DNA of 64,000 nt from assembly GCA_038210495.1 (NCBI GenBank), contig JBBQWR010000021.1, positions 1 to 64,000 on the forward strand. The letters are read 5' to 3'. The notes below the pieces were generated by a model. It ran no database searches. It saw nothing but the letters and a program-made list of their open reading frames with translations, and had not been told where the DNA came from. This DNA is from JBBQWR01 sp038210495. GTDB taxonomy: Bacteria; Planctomycetota; Planctomycetia; Pirellulales; DATAWG01. A program made the position numbers and the translations under genes. Of the stretch, positions 18,198-26,337 are shown piece by piece (position 1 is the stretch's first letter; each line of letters begins with the position of its first letter).

Positions 18198-18294
18198 GGC
18201 GGTCTTCCGCCCAAACAACCCGGCTGTTGCTCCGCCTGAATAACCCGGCGGTCCTCCGCCCATGATATACGGCGTTCCTCCGCCCAAACAACAC
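18198..18294. repeat. Four tandem degenerate 24-25-base hairpin units
   Basis: Units start at 18198, 18222, 18247 and 18271. Each follows the pattern GGCGGTCNTCCGCC then about 10 A/C-rich bases (for example CAAACAACCC). GGCGG and CCGCC pair in most units, so the block can form a row of small hairpins. The units abut one another without spacers, so this is not a CRISPR array. Confidence 0.75.
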
Positions 18295-18620
18295 AGCGCA
18301 GCAGCAAACCGCTTTCTGTCTCGCCATCTAGCAAGCCAGACTTCTAGTTTGAATCTCGCCAGCCGCACTCGACTGACGTTGTTTTTCCGCGCGACCCAAC
18401 TTTGTTAACGCAGTCACGGTCGCGCGACAACACCGTGAACCCGGCGCCGATGAATTGCAAAAAGTTTAATGACGGTCACATCGACCACTGGACTGAGTAC
18501 GACATTTTGCGTGACGGCCGAAAATTGTCAAGCAACAAACCGCGCAAGTTTTTTTCGGCGCGAATCGGCACTTGTATTTTCCGCAAGAGATGTTCTCCGA
18601 TGTGCTGGCGCCGCCCCCAT

Positions 18621-19439
18621 TTAATGCAGGCGGCGATTCGCAAGCGCCGGCAGTTTGGCGCGAAGTCGCGCCTCGTGCGCTAAATCGATCCGACCGAGCA
18701 CGAACGATTCGCGCGCGCCGGATGCGGCCATCGCGAGCACTTTGCCCCACGGGTCGACGATCGCCGAATGCCCATGAGTGCTAGGAACGCCGGGTATCGC
18801 GGCGCATTGATTCGGCGCGACGACATACGAAAGGTTCTCGATCGCCCGAGCGCGGAGCAAGACTTCCCAATGATCTTGCCCCGTCGCGCGCATGAACGCC
18901 GAAGGGACGACGAGCACTTGGGCCGAAGCGTCGGCCATTTTGCGAAACAGTTCGGGAAATCGCAGGTCGTAACAAATGGCCAATCCCAGCACGCCGATTT
19001 CCGTCGTCACCGCCACAACTTCGCTGCCGGCCGCGATCCAGTTCGACTCGCGCCCCTTGACCTCGGCGGACAACTCGATGTCGAACAAATGAATTTTGCG
19101 ATATCGCGCGGCCATCGCGCCGGTTGGCGTAAAGAGCAGGCTGGTGTTGAACGCCTTTGCCGATTGAGGATCGCGCTCGGCGATGCTTCCCGCGATCAGA
19201 AAAATATCCAGCCGATCCGCCAATGCGGCGAGCCAGTCGCTGGTCGGGCCCGGTATCGATTCAGCCTGGACGATGATCTCGTCGAATTGGCCGAAGACAT
19301 TGAACAGCTCCGGCAGGGCGACCAGCTTCGCGCCGGCGTCGGCCGCGGCACGGATCAACCGCTCGGCCGCCTGAAGATTGGCCGCTTTGTCCGGGCCAGA
19401 CTCCATCTGAATCGCGGCGGCCAGATACGACTCGATCAT
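18621..19439 (-). CDS. Carbon-nitrogen hydrolase of the nitrilase superfamily (Nit/omega-amidase-like)
   Basis: With the ATG at 19439 the protein has 272 residues. The catalytic triad of the superfamily is visible: Glu44 in LPELFN, Lys115 in YRKIHLFDIE and Cys156 in LAICYDLRFPELF. The segment VPSAFMRATGQDHWEVLLRARAIE and HGHSAIVDPWGKVLA match the Nit1/Nit2 branch, whose members hydrolyse omega-amides (such as alpha-ketoglutaramate) or deaminated glutathione. The upstream TTG at 19451 is less likely as start. A small exported protein gene lies 42 bases upstream on the same strand. The substrate is inferred from family likeness only. Confidence 0.9.
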   Translation of the reverse strand: MIESYLAAAIQMESGPDKAANLQAAERLIRAAADAGAKLVALPELFNVFGQFDEIIVQAESIPGPTSDWLAALADRLDIFLIAGSIAERDPQSAKAFNTSLLFTPTGAMAARYRKIHLFDIELSAEVKGRESNWIAAGSEVVAVTTEIGVLGLAICYDLRFPELFRKMADASAQVLVVPSAFMRATGQDHWEVLLRARAIENLSYVVAPNQCAAIPGVPSTHGHSAIVDPWGKVLAMAASGARESFVLGRIDLAHEARLRAKLPALANRRLH

Positions 19440-19481
19440 CGGGATGGCCAACGGCGCCAGAGGCCAGACGAGCCGGAAGCG

Positions 19482-19739
19482 CTAGCTTCCCGTGTTCAAC
19501 CCATCGCGGCCCAAGCGGCCATGATAGACCCCGGCGGCTGGGCGTGCCAAGTCGCGAGCCCAGCGATCGATGGACTGAACGGACGAAAAATCCGGGTGGC
19601 AATGTTCGGCATGGCGAATCGTGGTTTCAGTGTCGCGCCAGGGCGCGATCACGGCGGGCGGATTTAAATCCCGCTCGGGGACCGCATTGCCACAGGCGCC
19701 GGCCATTAGCAAAACTGAAACGACGGCTGCTTGCATCAT
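19482..19739 (-). CDS. Small putative exported protein of unknown function
   Basis: An 85-residue frame with two adjacent ATGs (19739, 19736) preceded by a good ribosome binding site (GGAG, five bases before the ATG). Residues 1-16 are hydrophobic and end in MAGAC, a weak lipobox-like site, though no lysine or arginine precedes it. The rest (with CHPDFSSVQSIDRWARDL) resembles no family I recognise. It lies 42 bases before the nitrilase gene and may be co-transcribed with it. The ribosome site is the main support that it is real. Confidence 0.45.
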   Translation of the reverse strand: MMQAAVVSVLLMAGACGNAVPERDLNPPAVIAPWRDTETTIRHAEHCHPDFSSVQSIDRWARDLARPAAGVYHGRLGRDGLNTGS

Positions 19740-20103
19740 GCTTGCTCCGGAAAGGATCGAATGGCTACCTCGCCCCTACGCCTTGTATCGGGCGGACTAT
19801 CCGGGACTCTGATATTTATCGGCCTCCGCACTACAACCGCTTTAATCGAAATATCTTCGCGCGGCGATTCGTTCGAATACTTACCCGAAGCGATAGCTAG
19901 GCAGGTTCGGCAAGGATGACCCCAATCCTCACTTACGTTTCGGGTTGGTATGTTCGGCAAATTGAAAAAGTGGATAGCCCGGGAATAATCGGCAAGCTGC
20001 TTGGCGCTGCCGCGAGGCTTGAAGTAGTCTAGAGAAGTGGGGTTGCCGCCGGTGATGTCGAGCGGGCAGCCCCTTTGTCGCGCGCAAATCGTTCGATTCG
20101 AGC
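19740..20103. other. Divergent intergenic region upstream of the Ser/Thr kinase gene
   Basis: This 364-base gap is less G+C rich than its surroundings and should hold promoters for both the small exported protein/nitrilase pair and the kinase. One candidate promoter is listed. No gene or repeat was recognised. Confidence 0.45.
19962..19989 (+). promoter_or_regulatory. Putative sigma-70 promoter of the Ser/Thr kinase gene
   Basis: TTGAAA (19962-19967) and AATAAT (19984-19989) are 16 bases apart, each matching consensus at 5 of 6 positions. The leader to the GTG at 20104 would be about 108 bases. Motif evidence only. Confidence 0.4.
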
Positions 20104-21558
20104 GTGTCGTCGCCGACTCGCCACCAATTCAATTCTCGATTCCCGGCTTCGCAAAACGTGGTTCAACCGGTCCAAACGTCGTTCATCCGCAGTGCTTTGA
20201 AAAGCGGATTGATCCTCATCGCCGATCTCGACGCGGCCGAGGCCCAGCTGCGCGCCGGCATGAATCCGACCCCGACCCAGGCCCCGCCTAGCGAACGTCA
20301 ATTGGCCGACAAGCTGGTGGAGATGGGCCGGCTGACCAGCTATCAGGCCGCTCAACTGGTCGCGGGCGTCTCGAAATTGACGCTCGGCTCTTACCGAATT
20401 CTGGACGGCATTGGCGCGGGAGGCATGGGCCAGGTGTTCAAGGCCGAGCACGTCGTGATGGGCCGGATCGTGGCCGTCAAAGTGTTGCCGCGGAATCGTT
20501 CCACACCCGACGCGATCGCCAATTTCATGCGCGAGATTCGCGTGCAGGCGCAGCTCGATCACAAGCATCTTGTGCGGGCTTTCGACGCGGGCCACGACGG
20601 CAACGTTTATTTTCTCGTGACCGAGTTCGTTCCCGGAATGGACCTCCGCAAGTACGTCCGCAGCCGCGGGCCTCTGAGCATGAACGAAGCGGCGACGATC
20701 ATCTCGCAAGCGGCCGCCGGTTTGCAGCACGCCCACGAGCAGGGTCTGGTGCATCGAGACATGAAGCCGGGCAATATTCTCGTCACCAACGATGGCCACG
20801 CCAAAGTTTCCGATTTGGGACTAGCCGGCTGGCTCAACAACGAGAGCGAAGGAAATCCGCATCCGGGTAAAACGGTCGGCACGGCCGATTATCTTCCGCC
20901 GGAGCAGATCGTGGCGCCCGGCTCCGTGACGCCGCCGGGCGATATCTATTCGCTCGGTTGCACGCTGTACTACGCCATCACGGGCAAGGTGCCCTATCCG
21001 GGCGGCACGGCTCGCGAAAAAATCCATCGCCACTGCAAGGACACGCCGCTCCACCCGCGGCACTTGAACCCCGCGCTGAGCGACGAGTTCATCGCCGTAA
21101 TGGCCGCGATGATGGAAAAGGATCCGGCCAAGCGGATCCAGACCGCCTCGGAAGTCATTCGCCGGCTGGCGCCCTGGTCGGGAGAGGTCGTGCCCGCGCC
21201 GCGAGACGTGAAGGGGCCCGGGATCGACGAGCCCGTGGCGGCCCCGCCGCTCATCGGCGACGATCTGGCGTCGGACGACGCGAGCGAGCTGGCCGACACG
21301 GCCGACAGCTTCGCCGAGTTCGTCGATGCCGCGGCGCCCGACACCGAAAGCGTAAGTCAAGGCTCGCAGTGGACCGACCCGGTTGTCGCGGCCGAACTGG
21401 AGACCGTGCCCAATCTATTTCCGCAGCGGATATTGGCCGTGAAGCGCCAAATATACAGCACGCCACTCACCGTGTGGGTGCTGATCGTGCTCGCCCCGGT
21501 AGCGCTGGTGACAGTTGGAATCGTAATCGCGCAAATCATTGAGTCGCTGGGTCACTGA
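20104..21558 (+). CDS. Membrane-anchored Ser/Thr protein kinase (Hanks type)
   Basis: A 484-residue kinase read from a GTG at 20104. Residues 25-90 form the N-terminal helper segment frequent in planctomycete kinases (LADKLVEMGRLTSYQAAQLVAG). The kinase domain spans about 95-365: glycine loop GIGAGGMGQVFKAEH, Lys126 in VAVKVLPR, the catalytic loop HRDMKPGNIL (Asp219), DLGLAGW in place of DFG, and the APE-region YLPPEQ. A disordered acidic linker follows, and one membrane helix lies at the C-terminus (TVWVLIVLAPVALVTVGIVIAQ), with almost nothing beyond it. All catalytic residues are present. No substrate is indicated by neighbours. The true start could be a later codon. Confidence 0.93.
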   Translation: MSSPTRHQFNSRFPASQNVVQPVQTSFIRSALKSGLILIADLDAAEAQLRAGMNPTPTQAPPSERQLADKLVEMGRLTSYQAAQLVAGVSKLTLGSYRILDGIGAGGMGQVFKAEHVVMGRIVAVKVLPRNRSTPDAIANFMREIRVQAQLDHKHLVRAFDAGHDGNVYFLVTEFVPGMDLRKYVRSRGPLSMNEAATIISQAAAGLQHAHEQGLVHRDMKPGNILVTNDGHAKVSDLGLAGWLNNESEGNPHPGKTVGTADYLPPEQIVAPGSVTPPGDIYSLGCTLYYAITGKVPYPGGTAREKIHRHCKDTPLHPRHLNPALSDEFIAVMAAMMEKDPAKRIQTASEVIRRLAPWSGEVVPAPRDVKGPGIDEPVAAPPLIGDDLASDDASELADTADSFAEFVDAAAPDTESVSQGSQWTDPVVAAELETVPNLFPQRILAVKRQIYSTPLTVWVLIVLAPVALVTVGIVIAQIIESLGH

Positions 21559-21651
21559 AATGGTTCTTTCACAGCGACTATCCAGACCACACGCTTAAAA
21601 AAAGTCCGCGGCGTGGGCCTCTTTGTCGCACCGGTCCGCGAACTTGGCGAT

Positions 21652-22206
21652 CTACTTTTTCTTACCGCCGGCGGTGGCCCGCTTTCCCTGTTGGACGTTG
21701 CTCTCCTCAGAATGTTCTTCTTCCGCGTCCGTTGCCGGCAGAACCTCTTCCAGAGAGATCGCGGACAACTTTTCGTCGGCAGCCGATTCTTCGTCTAGCG
21801 TCTCGGACAACAGCTTGGCGACCTCATCGAGGCCGAGATGCTCCGCCAGTGCTTTGGCCGTCCCATAGGCCGCGATCTCATAGTGTTCCACGCGCTGGGC
21901 GGCGCCGATCAACGCGGCGTCGATAACGGGCGATTGACCATCCTCTTCCAAGACTTCTTTGCCTTCTTCGATCAACCCTTCCATGGCTTTGCATTTTTTG
22001 CCGGTCATCTTGATCTCGAGGAGTTCGCCAATTTGGGTTAGGCGTTCGACCTGGCCTTCCGTCTCCTCGAGGTGCGACAGAATCGCCGTTTTCAGGGATT
22101 CGGTCGTGGCCTTTTTCGCCATTTTCGGCAGCGCTTTAATCAATTGATTCTCAGCGCTGTAGATATCCTTGAGTTGTTCTTCGAGCAATTCGTTCAACGT
22201 ATCCAT
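21652..22206 (-). CDS. Ferritin-like DUF892 (YciE/YciF family) protein
   Basis: A 184-residue protein starting at an ATG (22206) with AAAGG about eight bases upstream. The N-terminus LNELLEEQLKDIYSAENQLIKALPKMAKKA and the central GAAQRVEHYEIAAYGTAKALAEHLG are diagnostic for DUF892, a ferritin-like four-helix fold with Glu and His residues that could bind a di-metal site. Homologues are stress-linked in enterobacteria; the biochemical role is not settled. The C-terminal 35 residues are a disordered tail rich in Glu, Ser and Lys. Confidence 0.93.
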   Translation of the reverse strand: MDTLNELLEEQLKDIYSAENQLIKALPKMAKKATTESLKTAILSHLEETEGQVERLTQIGELLEIKMTGKKCKAMEGLIEEGKEVLEEDGQSPVIDAALIGAAQRVEHYEIAAYGTAKALAEHLGLDEVAKLLSETLDEESAADEKLSAISLEEVLPATDAEEEHSEESNVQQGKRATAGGKKK

Positions 22207-22661
22207 AACAAAGCCTTTCCGTGGAAAAGAGTAAGAATGCGACTGCGGTTCGCGGAACGAAATTAGTTAGCGGGCCGAAGCCGATAAACGACGGGGCACA
22301 AGTTCGCAAACTCTGTGCCAGCAAGGCGCCACAAACTCCCCGCGAGTTGGCGCCTGCCCTTTCGTCAGTCGGGTACGGGATGAGAACCGCGCAAGTTTCG
22401 AAGGTGAAACTCTGAAAGAGTCCCACCGGTGCGCGCCGATTGCGAGCGGTCGTTAGCTTCAATGAGTAGCGTGACCGATACGCAGTGCTACGAGCAAAAC
22501 CGATTTGTGAAAGTGGGACCCTGCCAAACTGCCCAAGTATTGACCTGCGACGAGGAATTCGTTTCCCGTGACGATTGCCGTTCGCGCACATGCGCTTCGG
22601 AATCACACAAAGACTACCAGCGATTTTTCAGTGATTTATTTCGGAGCTTGGGAGGGCTTGA
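22207..22661. other. 455-base stretch without a recognisable gene
   Basis: It lies between the divergent DUF892 gene and the glycoside hydrolase remnant. Several short open frames cross it, but none has family likeness or a convincing ribosome site. It may be decayed 5' sequence of the pseudogene that follows. Confidence 0.4.
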
Positions 22662-23359
22662 ATCTCCATGCATCCGTCGATCGTGGCATGGATGCCGTTC
22701 AATGAATCGTGGGGAGTTCCCGATCTGCCCGACAGCCCCACCCAGCGGCATTATGTTCAAGCCCTGTATCATTTAACCAAAACATTCGATCCTACTCGCC
22801 CGGTAATCGGCAACGACGGCTGGGAAAGCGTCGCCACGGACATCATTGGGATTCACGATTACGATCACGACGCCGCCAGGATCGGTCACCGCTACGGGGC
22901 CGACAGCATGCTGCCGCGGCTTTTGAAACGCGAACGCCCCGGAGGCAGGATGCTCATGTTGAATTCCAGCCCGGGGGACGACCAACCCGTGATGCTCACC
23001 GAATTCGGCGGTATCGCGTACCATCGCGACGATGGGGCGGCGTGGGGGGCTACTCGCGAGTCAATTCGCCGGAAGCCTTTTGTCAGACCTACACCCGGCT
23101 CTTGGAAGCGGTTCGTGGCCTCGGTATCTTGGCCGGTTTTTGCTACACGCAGTTCACCGACACGTATCAAGAAGCCAATGGCCTGTTGTACGCCGATCGG
23201 ACGCCGAATTTTCCGATCGCCGAAATTCGCGCCGCCACCGGGGGCAATCAAATCTGCCACGAACCAATCGAATGGGAATGGCGCGAACGTCTGATGGACC
23301 TCCAGCGGACGCAGTATCTGATGCCCAGCGACGACTACGGCACTCAGCGCGGCAGGTAG
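22662..23359 (+). pseudogene. Glycoside hydrolase family 2 (beta-galactosidase/glucuronidase-like) remnant
   Basis: Only the C-terminal part of a GH2 catalytic domain survives. After an in-frame TGA at 22659-22661, the frame reads HPSIVAWMPFNESWG, which holds the acid/base Glu of GH2 enzymes, then DIIGIHDYDHD and MLTEFGGIAYH, which holds the nucleophile Glu. Near 23045, at a run of six G, the frame must shift so that AAWG continues as YSRVNSPEAFCQTYTRLLEA, GFCYTQFTDTYQEANGLLY, the family's usual ending. The missing N-terminal domains, the stop and the frameshift mark it as a pseudogene. The frameshift alone could be a sequencing error in the G run, but the N-terminal loss could not. Confidence 0.82.
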
Positions 23360-23628
23360 AGATCGCGGCTTATATTAGCGACTCAAGAATCCGGATCTCA
23401 GCGAGGCAGCCCGGCGAGCCGCGAGTAAGGTTCCCAACACCGCATAATCGGCGCCGCAAGCTGCCCAGGTTCGCCGTGAATTCTTCTCCTTGCGTTAGCT
23501 CTTGCCAACGCACAATCACGATCCAACAATGGCGAAACTGGATTGTTGCGCACTCTCGATTCGTCGTCCGCGGCTCGCCGTCGATCGGCCGTTACCCACA
23601 ATGAAATTGCTCCCGCGGAGTGAATGTC

Positions 23629-26337
23629 ATGGCGATTCGACCTACCTCCGTGCTCCCCAAGGGGCTGATTCCGTCGCTCAAGCGGCAACAGCCGACGATC
23701 AAAGCCTCGGCCATTCTGGCGGAGATGGCCTGTGCTCCAACGGCCACGGTCGCCGAGAAATTGGACAGTTCGCCCGAGGGCCTCAGCGAAGAAGAAGCCG
23801 AACGGCGGCTCGAAAAATACGGCTACAACGTCGTCGCGCAGGCCGAGCATCATAGCCGGCTGCTGCTGCTCGGGCACGCGATCGTCAATCCGCTCGTGAT
23901 CCTGCTGGTCGTGCTGGCGGCCGTCTCGTATCTCACCGACACCGACGGCACGGGCGTGCGCGCGTCGTTCGTCATGATGCTGATGGTCGTGCTGGGCGTC
24001 GGTCTGCGATTCTGGCAGGAGTCGAAAGCCGACGACGCGGCCGCCAAGCTCAAGGCCATGATCAGCGTCACGGCGACGGTGCTGCGCGATCGGACGGCGC
24101 GCGAATTGCCGCTCGCGCAGATCGTGCCCGGTGACATCGTGAAACTGGCCGCGGGCGATATGATTCCAGCCGACGTCCGGCTGCTGAGTTGCAAAGATCT
24201 GTTTCTCACCCAAGCCAGTCTCACTGGCGAATCGTTTCCCGTCGAAAAGTTCGACCAACAAGAACCGAAAGACAATCGCTCGCCCCTGGAGCTAAAGAAT
24301 CTGTGCTTCTTGGGCACCAGCGTCGAAAGTGGCTCGGGCACGGCGATCGTGCTCTCGACGGGTGGCAACACCTATCTGGGCAGCATGGCCAAGGCGATTA
24401 CCCAAGAGCAAACGCAAACGAGCTTCGACAAGGGAGTCAATAGCTTCACGTGGCTGATGATTCGGTTCATCATCGTGATGACTCCGACGGTTTTCGTCAT
24501 CAATGCGTTGACCAAGCTCGATTGGTCGCTGCCGCTATTGCAAGAGCCGAACTGGGGGAGCCTCAAGGACGCCTTCTTCTTTTCAGTCGCGGTGGCCGTC
24601 GGGCTTACGCCCGAGATGTTGCCGATGATCGTGACGGTCTGCCTCTCCAAAGGCGCGCTGGCCATGTCGCGGAAGAAGGTCATCGTCAAGCGGCTGAACT
24701 CGATCCAAAACTTCGGGGCGATGGACGTCCTCTGCACCGACAAGACGGGCACGCTCACGATGGATCGCGTGATCCTGCAGCGGCACTGCGACGTGGTCAG
24801 CGAAGAGGACGACGGCGTGCTGGTGCTGGCCTATGTGAATAGCCATTTCCAAACCGGCCTCAAGAACGTGCTCGATCGGGCGGTGCTCAATCACGAAAAG
24901 GTCGCCCACCTCGCCGGCTGCCAAGACTATCGCAAAATCGACGAAATTCCTTTCGATTTTCAGCGGCGAATCATGTCGGTCGTGGTCGAGACGCCCGATC
25001 ACAAACATCGGTTGGTATGCAAGGGGGCGCCGGAGGAAATTTTCAAGCGCTCGACGCAGTTCGAACTCGACGGCAAACTCTATCCCACGGAGCAAATTCT
25101 GATCGAGGATCTGCGCGAGGAGTACAATCGACTCTCCTCCGATGGATTCCGCGTGCTCGCGTTGGCCTACCGCGATCAGGACGGCAGCAAGCAGGTTTAC
25201 TCGAAGGACGACGAGAGTAATTTGGTGCTGCGGGGCTATATCGCGTTCCTCGATCCGCCCAAGGAAACCGCTCGGCCCGCGATCGACGCGCTGCAAAAGC
25301 ACGGCGTCGACGTCAAGGTGCTCACCGGCGACAACGATCTTGTCAGTCGCAAGATCTGCTCCGAGGTCGGCATCGACACCGAGCATACGCTGCTGGGCTC
25401 TCAAGTCGAGCAGATGGACGACGCTCAACTGGCCGAAGCGGCCGGCACGACGACGCTCTTCGCTCGGTTGTCGCCGGCCCACAAGCACCGCATCATCAAG
25501 GCCTTGCAAAGCAAAGGCCGCGTGGTCGGGTTCATGGGCGATGGGATCAACGACGCCCCCGCCCTGCGCGCGGCCGACGTCGGAATCTCCGTCGATACGG
25601 CCGTCGACATCGCCAAAGAGTCGGCCGACGTGATCCTTCTGGAAAAGAGCCTGCTGGTTTTGGAAGAAGGGATCCTCGAAGGCCGAAGCGTTTTCGCGAA
25701 CATCTTGAAGTATATCCGGATGGGCGCCAGCTCGTCGTTCGGCAACATGTTCAGCATGCTCGGCGCCAGCGTTCTCTTGCCGTTCCTGCCAATGTCGCCC
25801 ATTCAGATTCTTACCAATGGTCTGCTCTACGATTTTTCGCAGGTGCCGATCCCGACCGACGATGTCGATCCGGAGCAGATCGCCAAGCCGCATCCCTGGT
25901 CGATGAGCGATATCACGCGGTTTATTTTACTCATCGGGCCGTGCAGCTCGATTTTCGACTATGTGATGTTCTACGTCATGTGGCACGTATTCGGCGCCAC
26001 GGACAAATTGCACCTGGTCGCGGGAGATCGCTATGGAGAACAGCTTTTTCAGACCGGCTGGTTCGTCGAATCGCTCCTCACGCAGACATTGATCATCCAC
26101 GTGATCAGGACGAACAAGATTCCGTTCATCCAGAGCCGGGCGAGTTGGCCGCTGATCGTCACCAGCGCGGTGGTGATGGCGATCGGCGTCTGGCTGCCGT
26201 ATTCGCCGATCGGCCCCGCGCTCGGATTCGTGCAACTGCCGGCGCTATATTGGCCGATCGTGATCGTGGTGTTGCTGGCGTATTTGGGGCTCACGCAGTT
26301 GGTGAAGATGTGGCTCATCCGCAAGCGGTGGATTTAG
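23629..26337 (+). CDS. mgtA: Magnesium-translocating P-type ATPase
   Basis: The ATG at 23629 is eight bases after GGAG and is preferred to the GTG at 23620, giving 902 residues. Type IIIB P-type ATPases import Mg2+ across the inner membrane using ATP. Seen: cation-ATPase N-terminal domain (LSEEEAERRLEKYGYN), the A-domain TGES loop (SLTGESFPVEKF), phosphorylated Asp371 in CTDKTGTLTMDR, nucleotide site KGAPEE, hinge GDGINDAPALRAADVGISVD, and about ten membrane helices, with PMSPIQILTNGLLYDFSQ typical of MgtA. No Mg2+ leader RNA could be recognised upstream. The stop overlaps by four bases the stop of the convergent C25-like gene. Confidence 0.96.
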   Translation: MAIRPTSVLPKGLIPSLKRQQPTIKASAILAEMACAPTATVAEKLDSSPEGLSEEEAERRLEKYGYNVVAQAEHHSRLLLLGHAIVNPLVILLVVLAAVSYLTDTDGTGVRASFVMMLMVVLGVGLRFWQESKADDAAAKLKAMISVTATVLRDRTARELPLAQIVPGDIVKLAAGDMIPADVRLLSCKDLFLTQASLTGESFPVEKFDQQEPKDNRSPLELKNLCFLGTSVESGSGTAIVLSTGGNTYLGSMAKAITQEQTQTSFDKGVNSFTWLMIRFIIVMTPTVFVINALTKLDWSLPLLQEPNWGSLKDAFFFSVAVAVGLTPEMLPMIVTVCLSKGALAMSRKKVIVKRLNSIQNFGAMDVLCTDKTGTLTMDRVILQRHCDVVSEEDDGVLVLAYVNSHFQTGLKNVLDRAVLNHEKVAHLAGCQDYRKIDEIPFDFQRRIMSVVVETPDHKHRLVCKGAPEEIFKRSTQFELDGKLYPTEQILIEDLREEYNRLSSDGFRVLALAYRDQDGSKQVYSKDDESNLVLRGYIAFLDPPKETARPAIDALQKHGVDVKVLTGDNDLVSRKICSEVGIDTEHTLLGSQVEQMDDAQLAEAAGTTTLFARLSPAHKHRIIKALQSKGRVVGFMGDGINDAPALRAADVGISVDTAVDIAKESADVILLEKSLLVLEEGILEGRSVFANILKYIRMGASSSFGNMFSMLGASVLLPFLPMSPIQILTNGLLYDFSQVPIPTDDVDPEQIAKPHPWSMSDITRFILLIGPCSSIFDYVMFYVMWHVFGATDKLHLVAGDRYGEQLFQTGWFVESLLTQTLIIHVIRTNKIPFIQSRASWPLIVTSAVVMAIGVWLPYSPIGPALGFVQLPALYWPIVIVVLLAYLGLTQLVKMWLIRKRWI

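Larger units (their letters stand above)
18019..18620. other. 602-base non-coding region with two repeat elements
   Basis: No convincing gene is seen. It holds a copy of the GCGAGCGGGG gene-end element (18067-18093) and a run of four tandem 24-25-base hairpin units (18198-18294). Both are listed separately. The flanking genes are both on the minus strand. Confidence 0.6.

Noticed and set aside
18198..18294. Possible CRISPR array
   Set aside because: Units are adjacent with no unique spacers, are degenerate, and no cas gene is nearby.
23360..23628. Possible Mg2+-sensing leader RNA upstream of mgtA
   Set aside because: Only a small hairpin (CAACAAT / ATTGTTG near 23522-23547) is visible. No known M-box or similar architecture can be recognised by eye.
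24583..25893. 436-codon minus-strand frame inside mgtA
   Set aside because: Antisense shadow of a well-supported ATPase gene; composition is typical of reverse reading.
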